This document shows positions 9,749 to 18,381 of a stretch of 64,000 nucleotides of DNA, piece after piece. Source of the stretch: Bacillus sp. ISL-37 (GTDB lineage: Bacteria; Bacillota; Bacilli; Bacillales; Cytobacillaceae); NCBI RefSeq assembly GCF_018613315.1, contig NZ_JAGGQL010000016.1, forward strand, positions 1-64,000. Direction: 5' to 3'. Positions within the stretch are counted from its first letter, which is position 1. Every line of letters begins with the position of its first letter. The notes beneath the pieces are model-generated. The model was given only the letters and a program-made list of their open reading frames with translations, had not been told where the DNA came from and searched no databases. The position numbers and the translations under genes are program-made.

Positions 9749-10906
9749 CTATAATGCTGTTACCTTAGATTTATTTAAAGTTCCTTTTAATAAAGAGACA
9801 GCCTTCTCTATCTCCTCTGCTGTAACATTCAGCGGTGGAAGAAGACGAACTACCTTTTCACCTGCCGGCAACGCAATAAGTCCTGATTTTCTCATCTCAG
9901 CTAATATTGGCTGTGCAGCAACAGTCAGTTCAATTCCAGCCATCAATCCCAGTCCCCTGATTTCTTTCACCATTTCCAAACAGCCGAGTTCCTTATGCAG
10001 CAACTCAAACAGTAGTCTACTTTTATCGGATGCCTCTTTTAAGAATTCATCGTTAAAAATGATTTCCATAACAGCGACCGCTGCTGCCGTACTGATCGGA
10101 TTTCCGCCGAATGTCGATCCATGGCTGCCCGGACCAAAAAACTCCGCCAGGTCCTCTTTGCCGATGGCAGCTCCGATTGGAAGACCATTACCAAGCCCTT
10201 TTGCAACGGTTATGATATCAGGTTCAATCCCAAAATGCTGAAATGCAAATGGCTTCCCTGTCCGCCCGATCCCGGTCTGGATTTCATCGATAATTAGCAG
10301 GGCGCCGTTTTCAGCACATAACTTTGCAGCTTCTTTTATAAATTCGGTTGATACGACATGGATACCGCCTTCCCCCTGGACAATTTCAATCATTACCGCA
10401 GCTGTATCAGAATCAATTTCATTTTTTAAAGCTTCCAGGTCATTGAATGGCAGGTGGATAAATGTTTCAAGCATGCTTCCAAACCCTTGCTTGATTTTTT
10501 CTTGTCCAGTCGCAGCCATCCCGGCGAAAGTCCTGCCGTGAAAGGATTGCAGGAACGTGATGATTTTGGTGCGGCCAGTAGCTTTCCTTGCCAGTTTAAT
10601 AGCTGCTTCGTTTGCTTCAGCGCCACTATTGGCAAAAAATACACACCCAAGTCCTGATCCCTCTGCCAGCTTTTTCGCTGCTTCTTCCTGGATGCTTTGC
10701 GGAAATAGATTCGATACATGCCAGAATAAATCCAGTTGCTCCTTGACTGCATGTTCCACTGCTTCAGGGCGATGGCCCAAATTGCAGACACCGATGCCTG
10801 AAGTAAAATCAAGGTATTGTTGTCCGTCCTTTCCATATATGATCGACCCTGCTGCTTTTTCAGGTTCGATTTCCCATCGTTGATAGGTCGGGAATAAATG
10901 ACTCAT
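9749..10906 (-). CDS. argD: Acetylornithine aminotransferase
   Basis: PLP-dependent class III aminotransferase that converts N-acetylglutamate semialdehyde to N-acetylornithine with glutamate as donor. The 385-residue protein shows the fold's landmarks: a substrate-phosphate loop (SGAEANEAA), the IIDEIQTGIGRTG segment that binds the PLP ring, and the Schiff-base lysine in TVAKGLGNGLPIGA. I choose the ATG at 10906, which shares one base with the argB stop (TGATG) and has AGAGGTG upstream; a TTG at 10909 is possible but less likely. Confidence 0.96.
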   Translation of the reverse strand: MSHLFPTYQRWEIEPEKAAGSIIYGKDGQQYLDFTSGIGVCNLGHRPEAVEHAVKEQLDLFWHVSNLFPQSIQEEAAKKLAEGSGLGCVFFANSGAEANEAAIKLARKATGRTKIITFLQSFHGRTFAGMAATGQEKIKQGFGSMLETFIHLPFNDLEALKNEIDSDTAAVMIEIVQGEGGIHVVSTEFIKEAAKLCAENGALLIIDEIQTGIGRTGKPFAFQHFGIEPDIITVAKGLGNGLPIGAAIGKEDLAEFFGPGSHGSTFGGNPISTAAAVAVMEIIFNDEFLKEASDKSRLLFELLHKELGCLEMVKEIRGLGLMAGIELTVAAQPILAEMRKSGLIALPAGEKVVRLLPPLNVTAEEIEKAVSLLKGTLNKSKVTAL

Positions 10907-11676
10907 CAAAACACCTCTTCTTTTACGGCAATCGCTGTTCCGTGCCAGCAGTTATTTTTATAGAATTGCTTTTTGCCAGATATGATCATGACAATGTCTA
11001 CTCCTGCCGCTGTAGCTGACAATGCGGATTTCACCTTTGGAACCATTCCTCCATAGATGCTTCCTTCAGAAATATAGCTTTCTATTTGGCTATCAGTGAT
11101 TTCGCCCATCAACTCACCATCTATCAGGATTCCGTCAACATTGGTTACGAATGCACAGCGTTCCGCCTTCAATGCTTTCGCTATCGATGCAGCAGCATAA
11201 TCGCCATTTATATTAAGCTTGCTGCCATCCTCGGCAATGCCGATTGGCGTAACCACTGGAATATAGCCATTATGAACCGCCAGCATAACCAGGTCAGTGT
11301 TTACATGAGTGATGGTTCCTACGTATCCCAAGCTCTGCTTATCAATAAAATCCGCCTGGAGACAAAGCCCGTCGCTGCCATTGATACCAAGAGCATTGAA
11401 ACCCTGCTTCATCAGCATGCTGCATAGCTGACGATTGGTTTGGCCGGACAGTACCATTTCAACAATTCCCATCGTCTTTTCACACGTCACTCTAAGACCA
11501 TCTTTGAAATTCGCCGGGATTTCATATAAATTTAGCATCAAATTGATTGCTGGTCCGCCCCCGTGAACGATGACGGGAGAAAAACCATCCTTCATCAATT
11601 CTTTTAGACTATTGAAGAAATTGTCATTAAGCTCCTCTAACACACTTCCGCCGCATTTAATGACCACTGTTTCCAA
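10906..11676 (-). CDS. argB: Acetylglutamate kinase
   Basis: Phosphorylates N-acetylglutamate, the second step of the acetyl-cycle arginine pathway. The 256-residue protein is a typical amino-acid kinase: VIKCGGSVLEE at the N-terminus (phosphate-binding lysine and glycines), VHGGGPAIN in the substrate loop, and LNINGDYAAASIAKAL in the C-terminal half. It begins with TTG at 11676 behind GGGGAGG; no ATG is placed as well. It overlaps argD at the stop codon and follows argJ by 14 bases. The short N-terminus, without an extra helix, suggests the arginine-insensitive type expected where ArgJ recycles acetyl groups (inference). Confidence 0.95.
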   Translation of the reverse strand: METVVIKCGGSVLEELNDNFFNSLKELMKDGFSPVIVHGGGPAINLMLNLYEIPANFKDGLRVTCEKTMGIVEMVLSGQTNRQLCSMLMKQGFNALGINGSDGLCLQADFIDKQSLGYVGTITHVNTDLVMLAVHNGYIPVVTPIGIAEDGSKLNINGDYAAASIAKALKAERCAFVTNVDGILIDGELMGEITDSQIESYISEGSIYGGMVPKVKSALSATAAGVDIVMIISGKKQFYKNNCWHGTAIAVKEEVF

Positions 11677-11690
11677 TGGAATCCTCCCCT

Positions 11691-12926
11691 TTATGTCCGA
11701 TAGCTTGCATTTATTTTCACATAATCATAGGAAAGATCGCAGCCCCAGGCCCTTCCTGTCCCTTCACCCACATGGAGGTCAACGAAGATTTCGACCTTGT
11801 CATTCAACAGATACTCCCTTGCCTGATCTTCATCAAAAGCAACGGGTGTACTATTTTTAAGCATCGTAATTTCTCCAAGTGAGATATCGACTGTTTTTGG
11901 ATCTACTGATGCCTGACTTTGACCGATTGCACCAATGATCCTTCCCCAGTTCGCATCGGCTCCGTAGACTGCTGTTTTGACAAGATTGGATCCGGCAATC
12001 TGTTTACCTATCACTCGAGCCTCTTCATCAGACATTGCTCCTGCTACGGATATCTCAATTAATTTAGTTGCTCCCTCTCCATCCTTTGCGATCTGTTTAG
12101 CTAGACTTGCACAGCTTTCTTTTAACAGTTCTACAAAAACTGGCCAATCTGGATGGTCCGGATTCAATAACTGATTTCCGGCACTTCCATTAGCCATCAC
12201 CAGAACCATATCGTTCGTTGATGTATCTCCATCTACTGTAATTTGATTGAAGGTTGTATTTGTTACATCTTTTAGCGCGGCAGTCAGGTGTTCACTAGAG
12301 ATATTTGCATCTGTTGTTAAAAACCCGAGCATCGTGGCCATATTTGGGTGAATCATCCCTGAACCCTTAGCTGACCCGCCCATACTCACTGTTATCCCGT
12401 CAATCTCGGCAGAATAACAGCAGCTTTTCATTACCGTATCCGTTGTCAGGATAGCCGTTTGGAAGTCCTTTGCATCATCAGCTGATTTGCCGATGGCCAG
12501 ATTGCATATTCCAGATTCGATTTTTTCCATTTGCATAAATTCACCAATGACACCCGTTGAAGCTACTGCAACATGATGTTCTGGAATTCCCATTTTTGCT
12601 GCAGCCAATGAGCGCATTTTCAAGGCATCCTGATATCCTTGTTCTCCAGTACAAGCATTCGCACATGCACTGTTGACGACGATTGCCTGGAGGACCTTTT
12701 CCTTTGCAATACTTTGCTGTGTTACCACCAAAGGCGCTGCCTGAAAGTGACTCGTCGTATATACAGCAGCACAGCTTGCCGGCTTCTCGCTTACGATCAT
12801 CCCTAAATCAAGCTTTGTATAACGCAGCCCCGCATGCACACCACCGCACCGAAATCCTTTTGGCGTTAAAATGCTTCCATCTGGGACACTTTTTATTAAC
12901 TGCTTTTTGGTCATTGCTTGATACAT
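11691..12926 (-). CDS. argJ: Bifunctional ornithine acetyltransferase / N-acetylglutamate synthase
   Basis: Moves the acetyl group from N-acetylornithine to glutamate, closing the acetyl cycle, and in Bacillus also makes acetylglutamate from acetyl-CoA. The 411-residue precursor carries the self-cleavage site ATML (Thr198 becomes the nucleophile of the beta chain), as the Ntn-hydrolase mechanism requires. The oxyanion-hole pair in ASTGVIG (about 122-128) is also present. AAAGGAGG lies five bases before the ATG. The short gap to argC fits the conserved argCJBD order. Confidence 0.96.
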   Translation of the reverse strand: MYQAMTKKQLIKSVPDGSILTPKGFRCGGVHAGLRYTKLDLGMIVSEKPASCAAVYTTSHFQAAPLVVTQQSIAKEKVLQAIVVNSACANACTGEQGYQDALKMRSLAAAKMGIPEHHVAVASTGVIGEFMQMEKIESGICNLAIGKSADDAKDFQTAILTTDTVMKSCCYSAEIDGITVSMGGSAKGSGMIHPNMATMLGFLTTDANISSEHLTAALKDVTNTTFNQITVDGDTSTNDMVLVMANGSAGNQLLNPDHPDWPVFVELLKESCASLAKQIAKDGEGATKLIEISVAGAMSDEEARVIGKQIAGSNLVKTAVYGADANWGRIIGAIGQSQASVDPKTVDISLGEITMLKNSTPVAFDEDQAREYLLNDKVEIFVDLHVGEGTGRAWGCDLSYDYVKINASYRT

Positions 12927-12937
12927 ATTTTCCTCCT

Positions 12938-13972
12938 TTATGGATACAGTGGAATCATCTTTAGTCCTGCACTTTCCTCTAATCCCAACATGATATTGGC
13001 GTTTTGCACCGCCTGCCCTGCGGCACCTTTCATTAAATTATCGATAACCGACACAATTGTAAGCCTTCCTGTCCTTCTGTCCCTATGCAACCCAATATCA
13101 CAATAATTCGATCCCTTGACCTCTTTGACTGACGGGAACACCCCATTCTTCCTTACTCTTACAAATGGATGCCCATCATATGCTTCCTTATATAAATCTA
13201 GCAGCCTTGAAGTATTCAAATCTTCTTTTAACTGCACGTATATTGTGGCCATGATTCCCCTGGTAACGGGTATTAAATGTGTGCTGAAGGTTATCTTTAC
13301 CTCTTCGCCATTCCAAAGGCTAAGCTGCTGTTCGATTTCCGGGATATGCTGGTGCTCATTCACTTTATAAATTTTGAAATTTTCATTCAACTCTGCGTAT
13401 AGCGTGCCCATTGACGGAGACCTGCCAGCACCGGACACACCTGATTTAGCGTCGATTATGATACTATTCTTCTCAATCAACTTCTCTGTCAGCACCGGTG
13501 CCAGCCCGAGGAGTGCTGCAGTCGGATAGCAGCCTGGATTGGCCAGCAGATTCGCATTCGTAATCTGCTTCCTGTTCCATTCACTAAGCCCGTATACTGC
13601 TTCATTTAGAATAAAGGTATCGACCGATTCATGCTTATACCATGCTTCATATGCTGATGCGTCTTTCAATCTCAGGTCACCTGATAGATCAATAACTTTT
13701 ATGCCTTTTTTAAAAAATGATTCAACAAGCTTACCGGAAACTTTTGAAGGGGTTGCCAGGAACACAATATCTGCTTCCTCGGCTATTTTATCAGTGTCAA
13801 TCTTGGTGAGGACCTTATCAAAAATTCCTGTTAAATGGGGATATTCTTCGGAAACAGGTTTTTCATCTCTTGTTGTGTGGATTGAATGAATACTGATATA
13901 TGGATGATTTGCCAGGATACGAATCAATTCTCCCCCACCATATCCAGTGGTACCAATGATCGCTGCCTTCAC
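12938..13972 (-). CDS. argC: N-acetyl-gamma-glutamyl-phosphate reductase
   Basis: NADPH-dependent reduction of acetylglutamyl phosphate to the semialdehyde, the third arginine step. The 344-residue protein has the Rossmann start IIGTTGYGGGEL, the catalytic Cys in NPGCYPTA, and the HLIPVTRGI segment. It begins with GTG at 13972, six bases after AGGAGG. It is the first gene of the operon; the promoter and an ArgR box lie upstream, divergent from fnr. Confidence 0.96.
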   Translation of the reverse strand: MKAAIIGTTGYGGGELIRILANHPYISIHSIHTTRDEKPVSEEYPHLTGIFDKVLTKIDTDKIAEEADIVFLATPSKVSGKLVESFFKKGIKVIDLSGDLRLKDASAYEAWYKHESVDTFILNEAVYGLSEWNRKQITNANLLANPGCYPTAALLGLAPVLTEKLIEKNSIIIDAKSGVSGAGRSPSMGTLYAELNENFKIYKVNEHQHIPEIEQQLSLWNGEEVKITFSTHLIPVTRGIMATIYVQLKEDLNTSRLLDLYKEAYDGHPFVRVRKNGVFPSVKEVKGSNYCDIGLHRDRRTGRLTIVSVIDNLMKGAAGQAVQNANIMLGLEESAGLKMIPLYP

Positions 13973-13991
13973 TTGAAACCTCCTTTTAACT

Positions 13992-14009
13992 TATGCATAA
14001 ATAAACATA
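13992..14009 (-). promoter_or_regulatory. ArgR (AhrC) box upstream of argC
   Basis: The minus strand reads TATGTTTATTTATGCATA, matching 11 of 12 fixed positions of the ARG-box pattern TNTGNATWWWWATNCANA. It lies about 25-42 bases downstream of the predicted start of transcription, a repressing position. Confidence 0.75.
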
Positions 14010-14040
14010 TTATTTTATATTTATAAATAAATTTCTTTTT

Positions 14041-14069
14041 ATTATAAAAACAATGGGAAGAAAACGCAA
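14041..14069 (-). promoter_or_regulatory. Promoter of the arginine operon
   Basis: On the minus strand a perfect TATAAT (14046-14041) sits 17 bp after TTGCGT (14069-14064). The -35 is weak (three of six). The predicted start site is near 14034. Confidence 0.55.
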
Positions 14070-14086
14070 TAGATTTATTAACAATA

Positions 14087-14101
14087 TGTGAACAATTCAC
14101 A
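14087..14101 (+). promoter_or_regulatory. Perfect inverted repeat upstream of the first fnr gene
   Basis: TGTGAA-CAA-TTCACA is a perfect 6-3-6 palindrome resembling a CRP/FNR site, but the half-sites are one base closer than in TGTGA-N6-TCACA. A TATAAT lies at 14132-14137, which would put the palindrome centre near -50. It could serve autoregulation or the divergent arg promoter. Confidence 0.45.
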
Positions 14102-14195
14102 ATTTTATTGCTGGCTTTGTATGCTTTACAATATAATTATATTATTATCAGATACGGAAGGGAGTATCATTCTCCCGTAATAAGGTGGTATTCAT

Positions 14196-14888
14196 ATGTT
14201 GACTGCAACAACGTTGTCACAAAATTTGAATAAGCTTTTTGCAAAGGTACACAGAATCAAAAGCATTGACAAAGGACGCTTCCTTTTTGAAGAAGGCAAT
14301 ACCGCAGATGAGCTGTACATTATCCAAAGCGGGAAATTTCAGATCAGCAAAATGGTACCAGATGGACGCGAGTTAACAATCAGAATGTGTTCAGCCGGCG
14401 AACTGGTTGGAGAGTTATCATTGTTCAGCCCAGCATCCCAGCATATCTTGAATGCCCGCGCTTCAGAAAGTGGGACGGTGGCAGTGATTCAAAAGGTTAA
14501 GCTCGAATCCGAAATTGAAAAGGATAGCGGGCTGGCACTCGAACTCGTTAAGTGGCTTTCCCTGCAGCACCGCAAATCGCAAACAAGGTTCAGGGACCTT
14601 GTCCTACATGGTAAAAAAGGTGCTTTGTACTCAACCCTCATCCGGATGGTGAACAGTTACGGAGTAAAAACAGAAGATGGCTTGAAGATTGATGTATCGC
14701 TGACGAACCAGGAGCTCGCAAACTTTTGTGGGACCTCACGAGAAGTCGTGAACAGATTATTGAGCGACTTGAGGAAGAGTAACATCATATCCATTGATAA
14801 GGGATTCATAACTGTCCATGCACTCAATCGGCTAAAGAGAGAAATAGATTGTGAGAATTGTCCGGTTGAAATATGCAATATAGAATAG
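14196..14888 (+). CDS. fnr: Fnr-type Crp family regulator with C-terminal cysteine cluster (copy 1)
   Basis: Transcription factor of the Crp/Fnr family, 230 residues. The cyclic-nucleotide-like beta roll spans about 20-110, the long dimer helix about 115-150, and the winged helix about 165-215 with recognition helix SREVVNRLLSDL. The C-terminal CENCPVEIC places Cys219, Cys222 and Cys227 in the CxxCxxxxC spacing that binds the [4Fe-4S] cluster of B. subtilis Fnr together with an Asp; Asp134 in RFRDL is the likely equivalent. That cluster makes DNA binding oxygen-sensitive. The nearby Fnr-type sites are its obvious targets. A paralogue lies at 24580. RBS AAGGTGG is seven bases from the ATG. Confidence 0.9.
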   Translation: MLTATTLSQNLNKLFAKVHRIKSIDKGRFLFEEGNTADELYIIQSGKFQISKMVPDGRELTIRMCSAGELVGELSLFSPASQHILNARASESGTVAVIQKVKLESEIEKDSGLALELVKWLSLQHRKSQTRFRDLVLHGKKGALYSTLIRMVNSYGVKTEDGLKIDVSLTNQELANFCGTSREVVNRLLSDLRKSNIISIDKGFITVHALNRLKREIDCENCPVEICNIE

Positions 14889-14890
14889 CA

Positions 14891-14919
14891 AAAGCCGCCA
14901 GTTCATCACTGGCGGCTTT
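14891..14919. terminator. Bidirectional terminator between fnr and ywiC
   Basis: A perfect 12-bp stem AAAGCCGCCAGT/ACTGGCGGCTTT (14891-14902 with 14908-14919) lies between the convergent genes. Tails are modest on both sides. Confidence 0.8.
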
Positions 14920-14949
14920 ACTTATAGGCTGGCTTCGCATTGATAATCA

Positions 14950-15666
14950 TTACAGGATTGCAAACAGCATGATGATAAAAAACAGCACTGCGTTCACGAT
15001 TTCGTATATCCCTACCTTCATGACAGAAAGCGGTTTGCCATAAAATGCTACAGCTCTGATCAAGCTTGGCACTGCGGCAACAGCGACTATGACTTCTCCA
15101 GCTGCGAGCCACAGAACAGGGACCAAAAGGTGGTAGGTCCAGGAAATCCATTTGAATTGGCTGTTCTTCTTTTCGCGAATCATTGTTTTCACGTAAAATG
15201 TGCTTCCGGTGAAAAATAGAATACTGGAAGCAAAAACAAGGATTGCATTTTCATTGATTTCCCCACTTGGCAGAAAGCTGCTGGCCAAACCGGCAATAGA
15301 AAACACAACGATGGCACTTAGATCATTCAATAGCGCCCGGTCTCTATTTTTAGCAGAGAAGTATGCATTGAGCATAAAAAACGGAATCATCGCAAGTCCG
15401 AACGTTACGATTGTTGGTGTCGCGAACAATGGAACCATTAAGAACACAAGAGCCGGTATCATATAAATAAGCACCCATTTACGATAAAATGAGATTTTCT
15501 TTTTCTTGAACATCAATAGAAGCGGATATGTTCCTAAATATAATAATAACCATCCGATAAAAAACGGGATATGCTGCCAGACTATTTCACTTGCCGCTGC
15601 TCCAAGCCAGAAAGGGATGATCAACATCGCCCAGGCCCCATGCTGTTTTGGCATAAATAACTTCAT
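14950..15666 (-). CDS. ywiC: YwiC-like membrane protein
   Basis: A 238-residue, very hydrophobic protein with about seven membrane segments, starting MKLFMPKQHGAW; the PKQHGAWAM motif is typical of the YwiC-like family. In B. subtilis ywiC lies in the narK-fnr / narGHJI neighbourhood, and here it again lies beside fnr. The function is unknown. The overall pattern faintly resembles UbiA-type prenyltransferases, but I see no clear Asp-rich prenyl-diphosphate motif. An Fnr box centred 41.5 bp before the predicted start site implies anaerobic induction. Confidence 0.8.
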   Translation of the reverse strand: MKLFMPKQHGAWAMLIIPFWLGAAASEIVWQHIPFFIGWLLLYLGTYPLLLMFKKKKISFYRKWVLIYMIPALVFLMVPLFATPTIVTFGLAMIPFFMLNAYFSAKNRDRALLNDLSAIVVFSIAGLASSFLPSGEINENAILVFASSILFFTGSTFYVKTMIREKKNSQFKWISWTYHLLVPVLWLAAGEVIVAVAAVPSLIRAVAFYGKPLSVMKVGIYEIVNAVLFFIIMLFAIL

Positions 15667-15698
15667 GAATGAACACTCCCCTAATGTTTCTTACCTTA

Positions 15699-15741
15699 AA
15701 TATAAAGCAGGCAAATTGTTTAATAAGTGAAACACATCACA
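15699..15741 (-). promoter_or_regulatory. Fnr-dependent promoter of ywiC
   Basis: The Fnr-type box AGTGA-AACACA-TCACA (15726-15741, nine of ten core bases) is followed on the minus strand by the -10 box TATATT (15704-15699). The predicted start site is 15692 and the box centre lies at -41.5, the class II position. Confidence 0.8.
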
Positions 15742-15829
15742 TTTTCACGTGTGGAAATGCGGTTGACACCGAACTGTCAAAAAGGAAACGCGTAAGCGCT
15801 TTAGTCAGCCCTGAAAAGCGCTTGATTTT

Positions 15830-15869
15830 ATAAAAAGAAAAAAGAAGAGACTGGATTCAGCCTCTTCTT
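15830..15869 (-). terminator. Terminator overlapping the end of the NarI-like gene
   Basis: On the minus strand AAGAAGAG (15869-15862) pairs with CTCTTCTT (15849-15842), extended by CTG/CAG, and is followed by a long T-rich tract. The stop codon at 15857-15859 lies inside the hairpin. Confidence 0.75.
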
Positions 15870-16285
15870 TCGAATTGCAGTTTTAAAAAGATTTTTTTTA
15901 TATATAAGTGCGGTTTCAATAAATAATAAATTTCCTTCGTAAATGCCAGACCCAATAGGAACAGGAATACAACTATAAAATGCACCTTTGAGAGAATGGA
16001 TACGTCCGTGACCAGGCTCATATCTGGCTGCAGTTGGGCAAGGCTGATGAGCCATCTAAACAGCAGTACGGGTTCGTACGCTATGCTGCTCGACAACACG
16101 ATGGCAATGCCCGTTGCTGTGCTGGCAACCATAAGTGTTTTCACGACGACAAGCAGAAACCTTTCTGCCTTCGAACATGTTCCTTCTTCTCTTGATGCAT
16201 CGTATTGCCAAACGAGTCCCATCGCCACTATTGCCACAACTGAATATGGATATACAATCCATAAAAAGATTTGTAGCATTTCCAT
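15857..16285 (-). CDS. Short NarI-like membrane protein
   Basis: A 142-residue protein with three or four hydrophobic segments that resembles the first and last parts of the nitrate reductase gamma subunit NarI. The N-terminus FLWIVYPYSVV resembles NarI helix I, and the stretch WLISLAQLQPD to SKVHFIVVF resembles NarI before and within helix V. NarI has about 225 residues and four haem-ligating His; here only His102 and His126 exist, so the helix II pair is absent and normal di-haem binding is not possible. I chose the ATG at 16285 because GAGGTGA precedes it. It lies between ywiC and mobB. Function unknown; it might be a haem-poor anchor or a decayed paralogue. Confidence 0.6.
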   Translation of the reverse strand: MEMLQIFLWIVYPYSVVAIVAMGLVWQYDASREEGTCSKAERFLLVVVKTLMVASTATGIAIVLSSSIAYEPVLLFRWLISLAQLQPDMSLVTDVSILSKVHFIVVFLFLLGLAFTKEIYYLLKPHLYIKKIFLKLQFERRG

Positions 16286-16430
16286 CGCTCTCACCTCACA
16301 CATATCTCACAACATGAATCCCATTTAACATTCTAACCGGGTAAGTATGAAGTGACAGTGACAAAAGTCGCCGTATATGTCTAAAATAAGAACTTTTTCT
16401 TGGTAACCCTTAATGACTAAAGGAAATCAC

Positions 16431-16949
16431 CTAGTGTGTACTGCTGATGTACTCTAAAATCCAGTTGACTCCATCATCAATTTCAAATACAGGGAGTGAC
16501 GAACCCTTCAACATGTTTGCCAACTCCGCATTTCGGCATAAAACCACCTGGATATTTTGCAGCTTTTCCACTAGCTCCAGATCGCTCTCATCACGCAGGA
16601 TGACAGCCTTAGGATAGGGCTCATTCTTATAACCTTCTATCAAGATTACATCAGGCTTGAAGAAGGATAGCATGTCTATTTCTTCAGATAAAGACCATTT
16701 ATCATTTTCAGCATGAATAACCATCCGGCCTCCCCCTTCTACAAGAGAGACAGCTGCTCCTGCCTTTACATGCCTGTCGGAATCCTTCCCTTCAACAACT
16801 TCCGGCCTGCCGCCATGCCCATGGTGTTTGACTGTCGCAACCTTGAGACCTTTCGCAGCCAGCTGCTGGATCAATTTTAAGCTAAGCGTCGTTTTGCCGC
16901 TGTTTTGGTACCCAGCAACCTGGAACAGCACCGGTTTTACCAAGGCCAA
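16431..16949 (-). CDS. mobB: Molybdopterin-guanine dinucleotide biosynthesis adaptor MobB
   Basis: P-loop GTP-binding protein that assists attachment of GMP to molybdopterin, giving the bis-MGD cofactor of nitrate reductase and other DMSO-reductase family enzymes. The 172-residue protein has Walker A GYQNSGKTT (13-21) and the segments KHHGHGG and ILIEGYKNEP typical of MobB. It overlaps the moeA end by 13 bases and so is translated from the moeA transcript. mobA is not in the window. Confidence 0.92.
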   Translation of the reverse strand: MALVKPVLFQVAGYQNSGKTTLSLKLIQQLAAKGLKVATVKHHGHGGRPEVVEGKDSDRHVKAGAAVSLVEGGGRMVIHAENDKWSLSEEIDMLSFFKPDVILIEGYKNEPYPKAVILRDESDLELVEKLQNIQVVLCRNAELANMLKGSSLPVFEIDDGVNWILEYISSTH

Positions 16950-18202
16950 TCACTGCCCACATGGTCCTCCAGCAACAGAACTTCCACCTCTGATCCTTCT
17001 TCAAAACCTCTTGTACCGCCAGGCAGAATCATGAGGGAATTAGCTCCAGCGAGGCTCATGATAATATTCGATTTATCCAGGCCGCTAGGTGTCACTACCA
17101 GTTTGCCATCCTCGACTCTAAGAGCGCTCCTGACAAATCTAGTAAATGGATTTGCTTTAGGGAAGTTGGCATCAAGAATCGCTTTTTCCTTCCTCAAATG
17201 AGGCTGTTCAGTGTAGAGCATCGTCCTGATGATTGGACGAGCGAACAACTCGAAGCCAACATAGCATGCCGAAGGGTTTCCTGACAGGCCAAACAATAAC
17301 TTGCCATCAAGCTGCGCTACAGTAGTGACACTGCCCGGTCTCATCGCTACTTTATTGAACAGCACCTCTGCTCCCAGCTTTGCGTAGATCTCCGGCAGAT
17401 AGTCGTAGTCCCCAACGGAAACCCCGCCGGTCGTAATGAATAAATCCACTTCCTCAATCGCTTTGCTTACCGCATCAAAGCATGTATCAAAATCATCAGG
17501 AAGCTGGCCAAAGTATTTTACTTCTGCTCCAGCTCGAAGAATCTGTGCTGATATCATATAAGAATTGCTGTTGCGGATTTTTCCCGGCTCAAGCGGTTCA
17601 TCGACATCCAGCAATTCAGTCCCTGTTGCATATAGTCCGATTACTGGCTTTTTCGAAACAGGTACTTTGGCATATCCAAAAGTCGCCAGCATCGCCTGGA
17701 TTCCCGGATTGATGAACGTGCCTTTTTTAACAAGCACTTCCCCTTCCCTTGCATCCTCACCGCGGTAGGAAACATTATCTCCTTCCTTATGCTTGCGCTT
17801 TGTTGTCATATATTTTTTTCCGTCACGCTCGATTTCACTGGCCAATTCAAACATGACAACAGCATCAGCACCAACAGGCATCTGTGCTCCTGTCATGATT
17901 CTGACTGCCTGGAATGGCCCAAGTTCTTTATCCGTAAGCATTCCGGCACCGATATGGTCCACCACTTCAAATTCAACAGCGTTATTTTGAGAGGCTTCCT
18001 GTGTATCAACGGACCGGATGGCATATCCATCATACGGAGCCCTGTCAAAATGCGGTACATCGCTGGTCGCTTTCAAGTCCTCTGATAGATAGCGTCCATA
18101 GCTTTCATTGATTGAAACATATTCAGTGGAACCTTTTTGCTTATGCTCCATCACTCTTTTAACTGCCTCTCCAATTGGAATAGGGTTTCTTTTCTCTAAC
18201 AT
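16937..18202 (-). CDS. moeA: Molybdopterin molybdenumtransferase MoeA
   Basis: Inserts molybdate into adenylylated molybdopterin to form molybdenum cofactor. The 421-residue protein carries the MoeA landmarks: SDVPHFDRAPYDGYA in domain III, VSYRGEDAREGE, the TGTELLDVDEPL stretch, and the MPT-binding motif TTGGVSVGDYDYLPE, ending with the small beta-barrel domain IV. I chose the ATG at 18202 (AGGAG eight bases upstream) over the far upstream ATG at 18283, which lies before the predicted transcription start at 18242. It forms an operon with mobB and is divergent from ric. Confidence 0.94.
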   Translation of the reverse strand: MLEKRNPIPIGEAVKRVMEHKQKGSTEYVSINESYGRYLSEDLKATSDVPHFDRAPYDGYAIRSVDTQEASQNNAVEFEVVDHIGAGMLTDKELGPFQAVRIMTGAQMPVGADAVVMFELASEIERDGKKYMTTKRKHKEGDNVSYRGEDAREGEVLVKKGTFINPGIQAMLATFGYAKVPVSKKPVIGLYATGTELLDVDEPLEPGKIRNSNSYMISAQILRAGAEVKYFGQLPDDFDTCFDAVSKAIEEVDLFITTGGVSVGDYDYLPEIYAKLGAEVLFNKVAMRPGSVTTVAQLDGKLLFGLSGNPSACYVGFELFARPIIRTMLYTEQPHLRKEKAILDANFPKANPFTRFVRSALRVEDGKLVVTPSGLDKSNIIMSLAGANSLMILPGGTRGFEEGSEVEVLLLEDHVGSDWPW

Positions 18203-18248
18203 ATAATCAGCTCCTATTACAGGCTTAACTTCTAAATTTACCCTTTGC

Positions 18249-18291
18249 ATTATAAGAGTAATGTAAAAATGAAAACATAACAAACCTCACA
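18249..18291 (-). promoter_or_regulatory. Candidate Fnr-dependent promoter of moeA-mobB
   Basis: On the minus strand TGTGA-GGTTTG-TTATG (18291-18276) has one perfect and one poor half-site, followed by a perfect TATAAT (18254-18249). The predicted start site is 18242 and the box centre is exactly at -41.5. No good -35 hexamer is present, as expected for an activated promoter. Confidence 0.55.
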
Positions 18292-18338
18292 GTATTCTCT
18301 CATAAAATCTCCCGAAAATATGTAGATTTTTTGTGAAG

Positions 18339-18381
18339 TGTGATGCACATCACCAAGTAGTAAAACCATTTCCTTTATGAT
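18339..18381 (+). promoter_or_regulatory. Fnr-dependent promoter of ric
   Basis: Fnr box TGTGA-TGCACA-TCACC (18339-18354, nine of ten core bases) and -10 box TATGAT (18376-18381). The predicted start site is 18388, so the box centre lies at -41.5. It lies 63 bp from the moeA box, about six helical turns. Confidence 0.82.

Noticed and set aside
14087-14101. Counting the TGTGAA-CAA-TTCACA palindrome as a seventh canonical Fnr box
   Set aside because: The half-sites are one base too close and the distance to the best -10 box is near -50, so it does not follow the pattern of the other six.
15790-15825. AAGCGCTTT/AAAGCGCTT inverted repeat as a terminator or cre site
   Set aside because: The stem is real, but no gene ends there on either strand in a fitting direction, no T run follows, and the match to cre is poor. 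Left unassigned.
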